Origin: Turicibacter faecis
GTDB lineage: Bacteria > Bacillota_I > Bacilli_A > MOL361 > Turicibacteraceae
Reading direction: 5' to 3'
Length of the DNA: 64,000 nt
Assembly (NCBI RefSeq): GCF_037076425.1
Contig: NZ_AP028127.1
Location: 1,084,001 to 1,148,000, forward strand
Position numbers and translations under genes: made by a program. The notes beneath the pieces were generated by a model. The model did no database searches and had not been told where the DNA came from. It saw only the letters and a list, made by a program, of their open reading frames with translations. Of this stretch, positions 19,941-29,711 are shown in pieces (the first letter of the stretch is position 1; every line of letters begins with the position of its first letter).

Positions 19941-21810
19941 AAATATTAAGCGCAGTCAAAGGACTTATTTGGCTTATTTGCTGAGCAGTACGGTGACCAT
20001 TTTGTTGTTCTATCTTTTTAGCGCGGCAGCGATGCATCCTAATCTAACGGTTATTGAGAATGGATCAACATTATCTATTGCATTGGGGGCCGGAAATTTT
20101 ATTATTTATGGATTTTCCTTCTTATTTATTGGCTACTCTTCCTGGGCATTTTTAATGTCTCGTGGAAAACAACTCGGGACATATATCATTTTAGGAATGT
20201 CCCCAAAACAAATGAAAAAAATGCTATTTTGGGAAAATGTTTTAATTGGACTTGTTGCTATTGCTCTTGGATTAATAGGGGGGATTCTTTTTTCGGGTCT
20301 ATTCTTTAAACTAGTTAGCAATTTATTTGGAATGGGGGATTTCCAACTTTACGTTCCGATTGTTCCAGTTCTTTTAACAACCGTGTTATTTTTCGGATTG
20401 TTTTTAATCATTGGATGGCTAACGCCTCGCTTTGTGTCGCATCAAAAGATTCTTTACTTTTTGAAAAGCGATCGCTCTTACGCGCAACGAATCCAGTTGT
20501 CTTTACTAAAAATAATTTTATCTGGTTTGGTGTTAGGTGGTTTAATTAGTTTATTAACCCCAAGTATTGGAAGTCGTTTTGGGGAAATGTGGACTCCGCT
20601 TCTTGGAGCGTGTGGTGTGGGATTTATTTTTCTGTTAACTCCGCAACTAGGAGCCATTTATGTGAACGTAAAGAAAAGTTCAAAGGATTATTTAAAGGGA
20701 ATTAATCTATTCGCCACATCTGAGGTTTCTACTTCGTTGAAGGAAAATACAACGATGCTCTCGCTAAATACGCTACTATTAACGGTTGCCTTCTTAACGA
20801 TTTGCGCGCTCGGTTCTATGGAACGTAATGTGCTTAAATCGGTAACATCAATTATGCCATTTCCGTATATCTATATTGAACGTCCGGAAAATACACATGC
20901 CTTAACGGATATCAAACGTTTAGATGATCAATTATTATCAATGGAAGGAGTGGAAAAAATTTCGTATGAGATCTTAAGAAAGGAATATGGCTATGGATTT
21001 TTAAAAGCAAGTGATTTTAATCAAATTCTTATCGCAAAAGGAACCCCTCCAATGGAGTTAGCGTCGCAACGTGTGCTTATATTACCCGGGGATAAGAATA
21101 TGAAGTTAAAAAATCTTTCATTATTGCCGGAGGCAAAGGAACAATTGAACGAATTTTTAACGGGCGATTTAGAGGTTCAAAAAGTAGAACAAATGGTGAG
21201 TCAAACAGGTGCCTATCGTTATATTTATGTGATTGATGATCCCCTTTGGCAACAACTGAAAGATCAAGCGGCAGACAATCTGTCGATTGAATCGTATACA
21301 GCCTACCAGGACAAACAGTGGCTGAATCATTTAAAGGTAGCAGACGAATTAGAAAAAGAGCTAGCACAGGACGAAATAGATTGGGATTATAGCTATTCTT
21401 TTAGTACGTTAGGGCGTTATTACGAATCAGAATTGTTAACGAAAAAACTATGCCTTTTCGTTGGGGTCTCAATCAGTATTATCTTTTTAGTGGCCTCTGT
21501 GAGCCTCATTTATTTTAGACTTTATACCTCGTTAGATCGCGAGCAACAAAAATATCACGCCCTATATAAATTAGGGTTTTCAAGACAAGAGATGTACCAA
21601 ACAATCGGGCGAAAAGTTCGTTGGCTCTTGTGGGCTCCTTTTTCAATCGCTCTTTCGATGATGTGGCTTGGAGTGTTTTATATTGAGTCGCAGACAGCGA
21701 TTAGTATTTTAACATTATCCTTGAAATACAGTACCTTATTTCTCGTCTTATATTTCCTCTTTTACGGAATTGTGGTTCGGGTTTATCGACATAAATTTAT
21801 TGAAGAGTAG
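19915..21810 (+). CDS. ABC transporter permease (BceB/FtsX-like)
   Basis: A membrane permease of about 631 residues with the BceB layout. One N-terminal membrane span is followed by a group of spans around residues 50-300, a large extracellular domain (about 310-500), and three C-terminal spans. The conserved RTYLAYLLSS and LGMSPKQMKKMLFWEN segments near the N-terminus are typical. The frame opens at GTG 19906, but AGGAGG at 19900-19905 suits the GTG at 19915. It overlaps the ATPase gene by 26 bases. Confidence 0.88.
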   Translation: MTLMQIAYKNIKRSQRTYLAYLLSSTVTILLFYLFSAAAMHPNLTVIENGSTLSIALGAGNFIIYGFSFLFIGYSSWAFLMSRGKQLGTYIILGMSPKQMKKMLFWENVLIGLVAIALGLIGGILFSGLFFKLVSNLFGMGDFQLYVPIVPVLLTTVLFFGLFLIIGWLTPRFVSHQKILYFLKSDRSYAQRIQLSLLKIILSGLVLGGLISLLTPSIGSRFGEMWTPLLGACGVGFIFLLTPQLGAIYVNVKKSSKDYLKGINLFATSEVSTSLKENTTMLSLNTLLLTVAFLTICALGSMERNVLKSVTSIMPFPYIYIERPENTHALTDIKRLDDQLLSMEGVEKISYEILRKEYGYGFLKASDFNQILIAKGTPPMELASQRVLILPGDKNMKLKNLSLLPEAKEQLNEFLTGDLEVQKVEQMVSQTGAYRYIYVIDDPLWQQLKDQAADNLSIESYTAYQDKQWLNHLKVADELEKELAQDEIDWDYSYSFSTLGRYYESELLTKKLCLFVGVSISIIFLVASVSLIYFRLYTSLDREQQKYHALYKLGFSRQEMYQTIGRKVRWLLWAPFSIALSMMWLGVFYIESQTAISILTLSLKYSTLFLVLYFLFYGIVVRVYRHKFIEE

Positions 21811-22045
21811 GCGAAACATCACGGTGGGTTATGCCGAAGGATCCTAACGTTCGTTAATAAAGATGTTGAACCATAAGGTCTCACAAGTTAAGCACATTAA
21901 AAAGTAGGGGAAGAAATGCGGAGATTAAAGAGGGAGGCTTAGGAGTTCATGAGGTTAATTGATGGGTGAAAGGATAAGGATTTTTTTAACGATGGGCCTT
22001 TGGAGTGGCTTGTACAGGAAGTAAAAAATGGAAACTTAACGAAAG

Positions 22046-22077
22046 AAAAACCTAGTGATTTATTCACTAGGTTTTTT
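22046..22077. terminator. Bidirectional terminator at the end of the split TetR gene
   Basis: AAAAACCTAGTGA (22046-22058) pairs with TCACTAGGTTTTT (from 22064). It overlaps the last codons of the minus-strand regulator fragment and lies downstream of the permease gene, so it can serve both. Confidence 0.85.
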
Positions 22078-22206
22078 GAGGTTGGGGTGGGTTAAAGGTG
22101 TGTTACTGCTGGCAGCTAAAACACCAACTAGCGAATATTTGATGGTCATTGCCAAATAAGAGGTCAATTGATGTTCTTTTCGCTTTTCCTTGTTTTTGAT
22201 TAAATC
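22060..22206 (-). pseudogene. C-terminal fragment of a TetR-type regulator cut off by IS66
   Basis: The minus-strand frame entering from the IS66 left end (from 22206 down) reads DLIKNKEKRKEHQLTSYLA and ends at a TAA at 22060-22062. When IS66 and one copy of the ATTAAATC duplication are removed, this frame joins exactly in phase with the N-terminal fragment at 24552-25025, giving a regulator of about 204 residues, the normal TetR length. The fragment alone has no start of its own in host sequence; the ATG at 22245 lies inside the IS. Confidence 0.9.
22199..22206. repeat. IS66 target site duplication, left copy
   Basis: ATTAAATC, identical to 24550-24557. An 8-bp duplication is usual for the IS66 family. 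Confidence 0.95.
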
Positions 22207-22289
22207 GTAAGCGCGTAATATAAACATGTCTATTTTGACCTCCAACTTTGAGCTATACTTTAGCTATCAAAGAAAAGGAGGTCATTTTT

Positions 22290-22460
22290 ATGAAGGAAAG
22301 TCCATTAATTGTTCCGATTCAACTTGAAACAGATTCCACTAAAAAAAGAACTCCCATCTGTTGTGTTCAACTGAATGGAAGTGAAATAACTTTTTATCCT
22401 GGGATTAATGACGATCTTTTAAGGAGAGTTCTGACGGAGTTGATGAAAAATGTTAGTTGA
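22290..22460 (+). CDS. IS66 accessory protein TnpA-like
   Basis: A 56-residue protein in the tnpA position of IS66. It is shorter than the usual TnpA (about 100-130 residues) but has the typical C-terminal pattern INDDLLRRVLTELMK and a beta-rich CVQLNGSEITFYPG. AAAGGAGG lies 8 bases before the ATG at 22290, making it a better start than 22248. It overlaps the start of tnpB. Confidence 0.75.
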   Translation: MKESPLIVPIQLETDSTKKRTPICCVQLNGSEITFYPGINDDLLRRVLTELMKNVS

Positions 22461-22806
22461 TTTCACTCATGTTAAAAATATTTTTGTCGTTTGTGGTCGG
22501 ACGGATATGCGTTGTGGGATTGATCGTCTCGCGGGAATTATTACGGATAAATATAATTTAGATTTATTTGATGATGCCTTATTTCTTTTCTGTGGTCTAA
22601 AAAAGGATCGATTTAAAGCACTTTATTGGGATACGGATGGCTTTATCCTCTTATATAAAAGGCTAGAGAATGGGAACCTTCAATGGCCACGAAACCAAGA
22701 AGAAGTCAAAAAGTTAACGAGTCAGGAGCTTCGCTGGTTACTTGAGGGACTCTCTATCCAACAGCCTAAAGCTATCAAACCCGCCCGCAAAGGATGCATT
22801 AATTAA
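22450..22806 (+). CDS. tnpB: IS66 TnpB (IS66 Orf2-like protein)
   Basis: A 118-residue accessory transposition protein. The family pattern is clear: VCGRTDMRCGIDRLAGII near the N-terminus, LFLFCGLKKDRFKALYWDTDGFILLYKRLE in the middle and WPRNQEEVKKLTSQELRWLLEGL near the end. It overlaps tnpA by 11 bases. It is required together with TnpC for IS66 transposition in studied members. Confidence 0.95.
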   Translation: MLVDFTHVKNIFVVCGRTDMRCGIDRLAGIITDKYNLDLFDDALFLFCGLKKDRFKALYWDTDGFILLYKRLENGNLQWPRNQEEVKKLTSQELRWLLEGLSIQQPKAIKPARKGCIN

Positions 22807-22889
22807 AAATGGTAATAAATCCTGTATTTTCTATATAAAGTTGGACATACTAAGACTAATAAAATCATTTAGAAAAGAGGTGAGCCAAG

Positions 22890-24473
22890 TTGAACACGTT
22901 TGAATCAAAACTAATCGAAGAAAATCAGAAACTATTAAAGAAACTGGATCAACAAGCTCAACTACTCGCCCAAAAAGAGGAAAAAATTAATAAGCTCCAA
23001 TTAAAAATGATGGAGCAGACCGACAAAATTGATACGCTTATTGAACAGGTTGAGTTTCTTTCAAAAAAGCTTTTTGGATCCTCAAGCGAGAAAACTAAGG
23101 TTGATCCAGGTCAGCTTACCCTTTTTGGGGATCCTGTATTAGAAGAACCTCTGACAAAGGATGAACCGACAGAGGAAATTACGTATCGCCGTCGTAAGAC
23201 ATCTGGTCGTAAAGCAGAATTAACGAAAGATTTACCTATTGAAGAAGTTCATTGTGAACTTCATGGAGAGGATTGTACATGTGACCATTGCGGTCAGGCC
23301 ATGAAACCAATGGGGAAAAAGGTTGTTCGTGAAGAAGTCTGTTTTGTACCTGCACGATTATATAAGAAAGTTTATATTTCACATGCCTACGAATGTGATT
23401 GTCATGATCCTAATCTTGAAGCTAAATCCATTCGTTGTGCCGAGGTTCCTAAGGGACCTATCCAACGTAGCTTAGCAGGACCAACAACATTGGCTTGGCT
23501 TTTTCATCAAAAATTTGAACTCGGATTACCAACTTATCGCCAAGAGAAAGAATGGTCGTCTTATGGATTAGAAGTAAGTCGGAAAACTCTCTCTAATTGG
23601 ATTATCCGTGCCTCTTTTGATTGGCTAGAACCTTTATATAAACTATTTCTAGATAAATTACGCCAACAAGAGGTCCTACATGCGGATGAAACATATTATC
23701 AGATTTTAAATCGTTCGGATGGAAAACCTGCTACATCAGAGGCTCGAATTTGGTTGATTCGTACCATCAAAGATGTGTCCCATCCCATTGTTTTTTATCA
23801 CGCCGATTTAACACGCGCGAAGTCTGTTATTTTAGAACTACTTCGGTCGTTTAAAGGATGGCTTCATTGTGATGGCTATATAGCTTACAAAGATTTGCCA
23901 AATGTGACCACCGTGGGGTGTTGGGCACATGCACGCCGGAAATTTCAAGAGGTTTCAACGGAACATGGGAAAGCCAAACAAGCCGTTCACTTCTGTAATC
24001 AAATCTTTCGGTTAGAACGAGAGTTGATACACCTTTCCCCTGAGGAACGTCAAATCCAAAGAGAATCAAAAATTCGGCCAATCATTGAATCCTTTTATCA
24101 ATTTATTGAAGGGATTCGTACGGTTAAAGGTAAGTTACAAACAGCGATTGTTTATGCCCAGAACCAAAGACGAGCACTCACAGAATTCTTGTCAAATGGA
24201 CGTTTAGAGATCTCTAATAATTTAGCCGAACAAGCTATTAGACCCGTTGTCGTTGGACGTAAGAATTACCTCTTTTCAACGAGTGTCAAAGGGGCCCAAG
24301 CAAACGCCATGGCATATACCTTAATTGAAACAGCCAAAGCCAACGGATTAAATGTCTATCGTTATTTAACCTACCTTTTTGAAAAACTTCCAAATTGCGA
24401 ATTCTTAGTAAATCCACAGCTATTGGGGGACTTTTTACCCTGGTCAAAAATAATTCAAGAAAATTGTAAATAA
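22890..24473 (+). CDS. tnpC: IS66 transposase TnpC
   Basis: A 527-residue DDE transposase. An N-terminal leucine-zipper coiled coil (residues about 1-65) leads to a zinc-binding region (CTCDHCG near 129-135) and a catalytic core with HADETYYQIL, LHCDGYIAYKDL and the last acid in SNNLAEQAIRPVVVGRKNYLFS. The start is TTG at 22890 with AAGAGGTGAG upstream. The frame is intact over the whole length, so the enzyme is likely functional. Confidence 0.97.
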   Translation: MNTFESKLIEENQKLLKKLDQQAQLLAQKEEKINKLQLKMMEQTDKIDTLIEQVEFLSKKLFGSSSEKTKVDPGQLTLFGDPVLEEPLTKDEPTEEITYRRRKTSGRKAELTKDLPIEEVHCELHGEDCTCDHCGQAMKPMGKKVVREEVCFVPARLYKKVYISHAYECDCHDPNLEAKSIRCAEVPKGPIQRSLAGPTTLAWLFHQKFELGLPTYRQEKEWSSYGLEVSRKTLSNWIIRASFDWLEPLYKLFLDKLRQQEVLHADETYYQILNRSDGKPATSEARIWLIRTIKDVSHPIVFYHADLTRAKSVILELLRSFKGWLHCDGYIAYKDLPNVTTVGCWAHARRKFQEVSTEHGKAKQAVHFCNQIFRLERELIHLSPEERQIQRESKIRPIIESFYQFIEGIRTVKGKLQTAIVYAQNQRRALTEFLSNGRLEISNNLAEQAIRPVVVGRKNYLFSTSVKGAQANAMAYTLIETAKANGLNVYRYLTYLFEKLPNCEFLVNPQLLGDFLPWSKIIQENCK

Positions 24474-24549
24474 AAAGCAAGATTCAGTGTGCCTTTAGTG
24501 TACAACGAACCTTGCTTTTTTTCTATCCGTATTATAATTACCCGCTTAC

Positions 24550-24557
24550 ATTAAATC
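24550..24557. repeat. IS66 target site duplication, right copy
   Basis: ATTAAATC, identical to 22199-22206. The copies read GATTTAAT on the coding strand of the interrupted regulator. Confidence 0.95.
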
Positions 24558-25025
24558 AACCCAGGTGGAAACGATAGCATCTGTATAAAAATGGGTTAAA
24601 AAATCTTTGTAGCCTAATTCTAAACGCTGATGGGTAACGTTTTCTCCATGTTCAATAATAGAGGTGACAACAGCATAAAAATCGTCGTAAAAGATTTTCT
24701 TTAAGGCAGTATGACCTAAAGAGTCATAGGCCCCTATGAGCATCGCCTCATTTTCATCGATGTAATGAATCATAAAAGTGATCGCTTCTTCATATTCGGC
24801 AATTAAATCAAACTGATGAAGGATATCGATGGCTTCTTGTTCAAAAAGCCACTTTAAAAGGTGATAAATATCATTGAAATGATAGTAAAAAGTTTTTCGA
24901 TTGACGTGACAAATTTTAATGAGTTCACTGATAGTAATTTTATTAAAAGGTTTGTCTTTCATCGTTTCCTTTAGCGCATTTGCGAGCGCCCTTTTCGTCA
25001 TAAATGAATGTTTTTCTTGGTTCAT
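24552..25025 (-). pseudogene. N-terminal part of a TetR-type regulator interrupted by IS66
   Basis: TetR-like DNA-binding region: a helix-turn-helix of ISELIKICHVNRKTFYYHFND (residues about 30-50) followed by the ligand-binding helices up to STWVDL, where IS66 begins and adds one Met and a stop. The start ATG at 25025 has AAGGAGG upstream on the minus strand. About 46 C-terminal residues are separated onto the other side of the IS. The truncated product might still fold and bind DNA, but loss of the last helices usually affects dimerisation. It is divergent from the MMPL operon, which it probably controls. Confidence 0.9.
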
Positions 25026-25135
25026 TGGCGGCCTCCTTACAGGTATTTTAGAAGGCTTCCTTTCATTTGGCAATGGTCAATCTAACGAATTTGTGGGGAA
25101 TTTATGAAGGGTCTTTAAATGACGGGAATTTCACA

Positions 25136-25149
25136 GAAAGATGTCTTTC
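25136..25149. promoter_or_regulatory. Possible operator between the TetR and MMPL genes
   Basis: GAAAGATGTCTTTC is a 14-base palindrome (6-bp arms, 2-base centre) in the divergent intergenic region between the regulator and the exporter. That is where a TetR protein would bind. The assignment is inference from position only. Confidence 0.3.
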
Positions 25150-25252
25150 AAGTTGAAAAAGGGTGAATAAAGGCATGAAGCGCTGTTTATGATTAGACGG
25201 TGGCAACTGATTAAAGAAATTTCGTCCTTAGTTTAGAAAGAGAGGGGAGAAG

Positions 25253-27337
25253 ATGAAAAGGTTTTATGAAAAAATTGTCCAGTATAAAAAATGTTTAGTG
25301 GTCTTGTTTACTTTCAGTGCCCTCCTTTGTTTGTGGGTCGGACAACGTGTGGCAGTCAATTATGATATTGCGGATTATCTCCCATCTCATAGTCCATCAA
25401 GTCGTGCCTTAGAGGTGATGGAGGAAGAGTTTGAAGGAGGAATTCCTAATGCGCGCGTTATGATTTCAAATGTAACGATTGCTGAGGCGTTGGAGTACAA
25501 GGAAAAGTTAGCTCGTGTAGAAGGGGTGGAAGCGGTCACCTGGTTAGATGACGCCGTTAATATTTTACAGCCGTTAGCTACCCTTGATCAGGAGCAGGTT
25601 CAAACTTATTACCAAGACAACACAGCCTTATTTACTGTAACGATTAAAGAAGATATGCGTATTGAGGCGGTTCAAAATTTACGTGAGCTGATTGGAGAGG
25701 ATCAGGCAATGAGCGGAAGTGCTGTCTCAACGGCGATTTCTACAACAGCTACAGTGTCTGAAGTTCAATTAATTTCCGTGTTTGCCGTGTTATTTGTCTT
25801 AGTGGTCCTTGTTTTGACGACCACCTCGTGGGTAGAGCCTATCATTGTCTTAGTTGGGCTCGGGGTGGCGATTGCTATTAATAAAGGAACAAATCTGATG
25901 TTTGGTGAGATTTCGTTTGTGACCAATGCCGCCGGAAGTATTTTGCAGTTAGCGGTGTCGTTGGATTACTCCGTCTTTTTATTACACCGATTTGAGGAGT
26001 GTCGTCAAACAAATAGCGATGTGAAGTCGGCCATGGTTGAGGCATTGGGAAAATCAACCCTGTCTATTTTATCGAGTGGATTAACGACCGTGATTGGGTT
26101 TTTAGCACTCGTTCTCATGCAGTTTAGGTTGGGGCCAGACCTTGGCCTTGCTTTAGCGAAGGGGGTAGCCATTAGTTTAATCATCGTGTTTACGTTTATG
26201 CCGGCCCTTATTTTACTTGTTTACCGTCAAATCGATCGCACGAAACATCGTCCATTTGTTCCAAAACTCCAATCGCTTGGAAAATGGGTGAGTCGGCTAT
26301 CGATGCCACTTGTTATCCTCTTTGCTTTAGTCATTGTTCCCTCTTATTTAGCCTCAAATGCCAATGACTACTATTACGGGGCGTCACACATTTTTAATGA
26401 AACGACACAGTTAGGAGCGGATACCTTAGCGATTGAAAAAAGGTTTGGGCAAAATGATACCTACGTGTTGCTTCTGCCCCAAGGAGATTTAGCAACTGAA
26501 ACAAAGCTGTCTCAGGCATTGAATGAATTACCTCAAGTGAAAAGTATCATCTCGTATGTTGATTTAGCGGGAGCAGAAATTCCATTGAGCTATTTAGATG
26601 AGACGACGCGAGCCAAATTGATGTCTGAAAATTATAGTCGCATGGTACTTTCTGTCAATGTGCCCTATGAAGGTGAAGAAACGTTTTCGGTTGTGGAGAC
26701 GATTCGCCATATTGCCAACCAGTATTATCCTGATGATTATTATCTAGCCGGGGAAGGGGTGAGCACCTATGATTTAATGAAGACAATTAGCACAGATATG
26801 ACGAAGGTGAATTTAGTGGCAATTTTAGCCGTGTTCATTGTTCTAGTGTTTTCATTAAAATCGGTGTTACTTCCTATTTTCTTAGTTCTTAGTATCGAAA
26901 CTGCCATCTGGTTGAATTTAGCAATTCCTTATTTTTCAGACACACCGATTTTTTATATCGCTTATTTAATTATTAGTTCTATTCAATTAGGCGCAACCGT
27001 TGATTATGCAATTTTAATGACGGATCGGTATCGAGAAAATCGGATGCAAGGGTCTAAAAAAGAAGCCGTCATTCAAACGATAATGGATGTAACGGTCTCG
27101 ATTTTAACATCAGGTAGTACGTTAACAGTGGTCGGGTTATTGATGGGATATATTTCAAGTAATCAACTCCTTGGCCAATTAGGTCTTTTTATCGGACGAG
27201 GGGCTATTTTTTCACTCATTATTGTGCTCTTTGTTTTACCGGGAATTCTTTATCTATTTGATCATTTTATTATTAAATCTAATCCTGTCTTTTTAACAGA
27301 AAAAGAAGGGGAAGAAGTTGAGGAGGCGCTCGCATGA
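25253..27337 (+). CDS. MMPL/RND-family membrane exporter
   Basis: A 694-residue RND-type transporter with two halves. Each half has one membrane span, an extracellular domain (about 40-170 and 370-510) and a block of five spans. The family proton-relay signatures are present twice: VSLDYSVFLLHRFEE near residue 240 and ATVDYAILMTDRYREN near 580. Such proteins export lipids or hydrophobic compounds with proton energy. The next gene overlaps by 4 bases and encodes a secreted coiled-coil partner. The divergent TetR regulator is split by IS66, so the operon may be derepressed. Confidence 0.9.
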   Translation: MKRFYEKIVQYKKCLVVLFTFSALLCLWVGQRVAVNYDIADYLPSHSPSSRALEVMEEEFEGGIPNARVMISNVTIAEALEYKEKLARVEGVEAVTWLDDAVNILQPLATLDQEQVQTYYQDNTALFTVTIKEDMRIEAVQNLRELIGEDQAMSGSAVSTAISTTATVSEVQLISVFAVLFVLVVLVLTTTSWVEPIIVLVGLGVAIAINKGTNLMFGEISFVTNAAGSILQLAVSLDYSVFLLHRFEECRQTNSDVKSAMVEALGKSTLSILSSGLTTVIGFLALVLMQFRLGPDLGLALAKGVAISLIIVFTFMPALILLVYRQIDRTKHRPFVPKLQSLGKWVSRLSMPLVILFALVIVPSYLASNANDYYYGASHIFNETTQLGADTLAIEKRFGQNDTYVLLLPQGDLATETKLSQALNELPQVKSIISYVDLAGAEIPLSYLDETTRAKLMSENYSRMVLSVNVPYEGEETFSVVETIRHIANQYYPDDYYLAGEGVSTYDLMKTISTDMTKVNLVAILAVFIVLVFSLKSVLLPIFLVLSIETAIWLNLAIPYFSDTPIFYIAYLIISSIQLGATVDYAILMTDRYRENRMQGSKKEAVIQTIMDVTVSILTSGSTLTVVGLLMGYISSNQLLGQLGLFIGRGAIFSLIIVLFVLPGILYLFDHFIIKSNPVFLTEKEGEEVEEALA

Positions 27338-29474
27338 ATCATCGAAAAAAAATAGTGGGAATGTCACTGGTAGCTTGTGTGTCTGTACCTATGCTGTCTC
27401 CAGTGTTAGCCTACGAGGAAAATACGAATAAAGAAGAGGTTGTTTATGTGAATTTAAATGGGGATGGATCGGTGGACGATATTTATGTGGTGAATATTTT
27501 TAATCCGTCGGAAACCGGAAAAATTTATGATTATGGACGGTATAAAACCGTTCGTAATATGACAGGGACTCAAAAGATTCACTATAAAGCGGATGAGGTG
27601 ACCATAAACGCCTCTAAGGAACGGTTATATTATGAGGGGCAACTTGAGACAAAGGAAATTCCATGGAAGATTGAAGTTCGTTATTTTTTAAATGGAAAAG
27701 AGTACGAGGCGAATCAGGTAATTGGAAAAAGTGGGGAGTTAGAGATTCACGTTTCTATTAAGGAAAATGAGTCACAGGCGTCGAATTTCTTTGATCAATA
27801 CGCGTTACAGGCGACCTTTTTATTAGATACGAATCGCTGTGAAAATCTGGTGGCTGAAGGGGCAACCATAGCGAATGTTGGTCATAATAAACAGTTAACT
27901 TATACGCTACTGCCTGGTAAAGGGGCCGAATTTAAGATAACGGCATCGGTCGAGGATTTTGAAATGGAGGCAATGGCAATTAATGGTGTCCCTTTAAATT
28001 TAAATATTGAAGTGGAGGATGAGGAGTTATTAAATAAGGTGACGCAGTTAACGGAAGCGATTGAGCAACTTGATGATGGAGCTTCACAATTAGTTGAGGG
28101 ATCAAGTGATTTAAAAAGCGGGGCAACGGGTGGATTAGAATCAGGGGTTTCGGCCCTTGAGGAAGGAGCCCATACCTTAGAAAATGGGGCCGCCACGCTA
28201 AAAGATGGGGGAACGTCATTAAAAGGGGGCGCCCAAACGATGAGCAATGGAGCGACAACGTTAAATGAGGGCCTTGAATCTTTAAATCAAGGGATTCTCT
28301 CTGTTTCGGAAGCTTTAACTACATTAAATAACCAGTCATCATCTTTAACTGAAGGATCTTCTGAAATAAAGTCAGCCCTAGCCCAGATTCAACAGGCACT
28401 TGACCAAGTCTCTGTGACAACGGATGATTTGAGTGCATTAAGCAACGCATCGGGAGAGATACAAACAGGAATTGATACGCTAGTTACCGGGGCTAATACG
28501 TTAGCACAATCGGTTAGTTATGAGAGTTTCGTTCAAGCGATGGGGCAAAATGGTCTTGATATTCAAGCACTTGGGCAAAATAACATGGAAGTTGCCAATC
28601 AGGTAGAGGGACTCGTGGGTGCGTTAACAGCCCAACTAGGGACGTTACAAGAAGCCGGAATGGATACAAGTGCTCTCGAATCTCAAATTGGACAGCTCAC
28701 TCAAGTCGCGAGTTTATTACGTGCAAATTCTGCGGCCTTTGAGGGAACGAAAACTTATTTTTTAACGCTAAATGGCGCCGTGAGTCAATGGGTTGAAGGG
28801 GCAAGAACCTTACAGACAAGCTATCAGACATTTGATACAAAAATCAACGAACTTGTTCAACTTTTAGGTGGCATGGCCTATCAGTTGACAGAACTATCCA
28901 CGGCAATTGATACACTCGTTTCTTCTTACGAATCGTTAGATTCAGGGATATTAGCTTATACGGATGGGGTTGCTCAACTATTGGCCAACTATGACCAGCT
29001 TGTGAAGGCAGCGGGTCAACTTGTTCAAGGAAGTAGTGACCTAGCAACAGGAGGTCAAACACTTTATCAGGGAACTGAAGCATTATTAAATGGCATCACC
29101 TCGCTGTATGAAGGGACTGGATCGTTACGAAATGGTGCAGGTGAATTAGATGAAGGTGTCGCCAAGCTTTTAGTGGGAATTAGTCAATTAAATAATGGAA
29201 CGCACACGTTAAAAGCCGGAACCGAAACCTTAAAAAATGAAACGTCGGGAATGGATCAAGAAATCACTCGTCAGATTGATGCGCTGCTTGAAGAAATCAC
29301 GGGGGGGGGAGCGAAGACATTGCTTCATTCGTATCGGATAAAAATACCCATGTTGAATCTGTTCAATTTGTCATCAAGGGAGAATCCTTATTGAAAGAAA
29401 AGCAAGAACAAGCCGTTGTGAAAGAAGAGAAACAGACTTCATTTTGGGAGAAGCTTATTCAATTATTTCACTAG
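27334..29474 (+). CDS. Secreted coiled-coil YhgE/Pip-like partner of the exporter, frameshifted at a G9 run
   Basis: A protein with a signal peptide (residues about 1-26, ending VLAYEE), a beta-rich N-terminal domain (30-230) and long helical repeats. The repeats have an 11-residue-like rhythm (GASQLVEGSSDLKSGA, ALEEGAHTLENGAATLKDG) as in YhgE/Pip proteins. As read, the frame ends at 29394 after a run of nine G (29301-29309) with an unnatural tail. Adding one G (or removing two) continues in a sensible frame to a TAG at 29472-29474, ending ...TSFWEKLIQLFH. It is therefore either a phase-variable gene, an off-state copy, or a sequencing error. It overlaps the exporter gene, suggesting the two act together at the membrane. 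Confidence 0.75.
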
Positions 29475-29480
29475 AATGGG

Positions 29481-29516
29481 GGTGGGGCTCATGATGCGTT
29501 AAGGATGAGCCCCACC
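29481..29516. terminator. Long inverted repeat after the MMPL operon
   Basis: GGTGGGGCTCAT (29481-29492) pairs perfectly with ATGAGCCCCACC (29505-29516). There is no good T run, so it may be a terminator or an mRNA-stabilising hairpin. Confidence 0.6.
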
Positions 29517-29711
29517 GTCCTCTTAACCCGTTGACTAATTTTGATGAATATCGTGAGAGGAAAGAGGATTGACAACATCGGAGAATGACTTATTCGGTTA
29601 TTTTATGAGAGATGTGTATGTCACCGTAAAAAAGAACATATATATAGAAGGGATGCAAATGAAAAAATAACATCAATGATTTGCATCAGGATGAAACGAG
29701 GGGGGATTCAT

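Larger units (their letters stand above)
22207..24549 (+). mobile_element. Complete IS66-family insertion sequence
   Basis: A 2343-bp element bounded by inverted ends that begin GTAAGCGCGTAAT on the left and, on the opposite strand, GTAAGCGGGTAAT on the right. It is flanked by a perfect ATTAAATC target duplication. It carries the three standard IS66 genes (tnpA-like, tnpB, tnpC), all in one orientation and with intact frames, so it may still be active. It lies within the 3' part of a minus-strand TetR regulator gene. Confidence 0.97.

Noticed and set aside
21960-22096. Protein-like plus-strand frame (DGPLEWLVQEVKNGNL) upstream of IS66
   Set aside because: It has no start and is antisense to the C-terminal fragment of the TetR gene and its terminator, which explains the open frame.
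27900-28258. Minus-strand frames within the coiled-coil gene
   Set aside because: They are reversed reading of the repetitive Gly/Leu/Ser codons of the sense gene.
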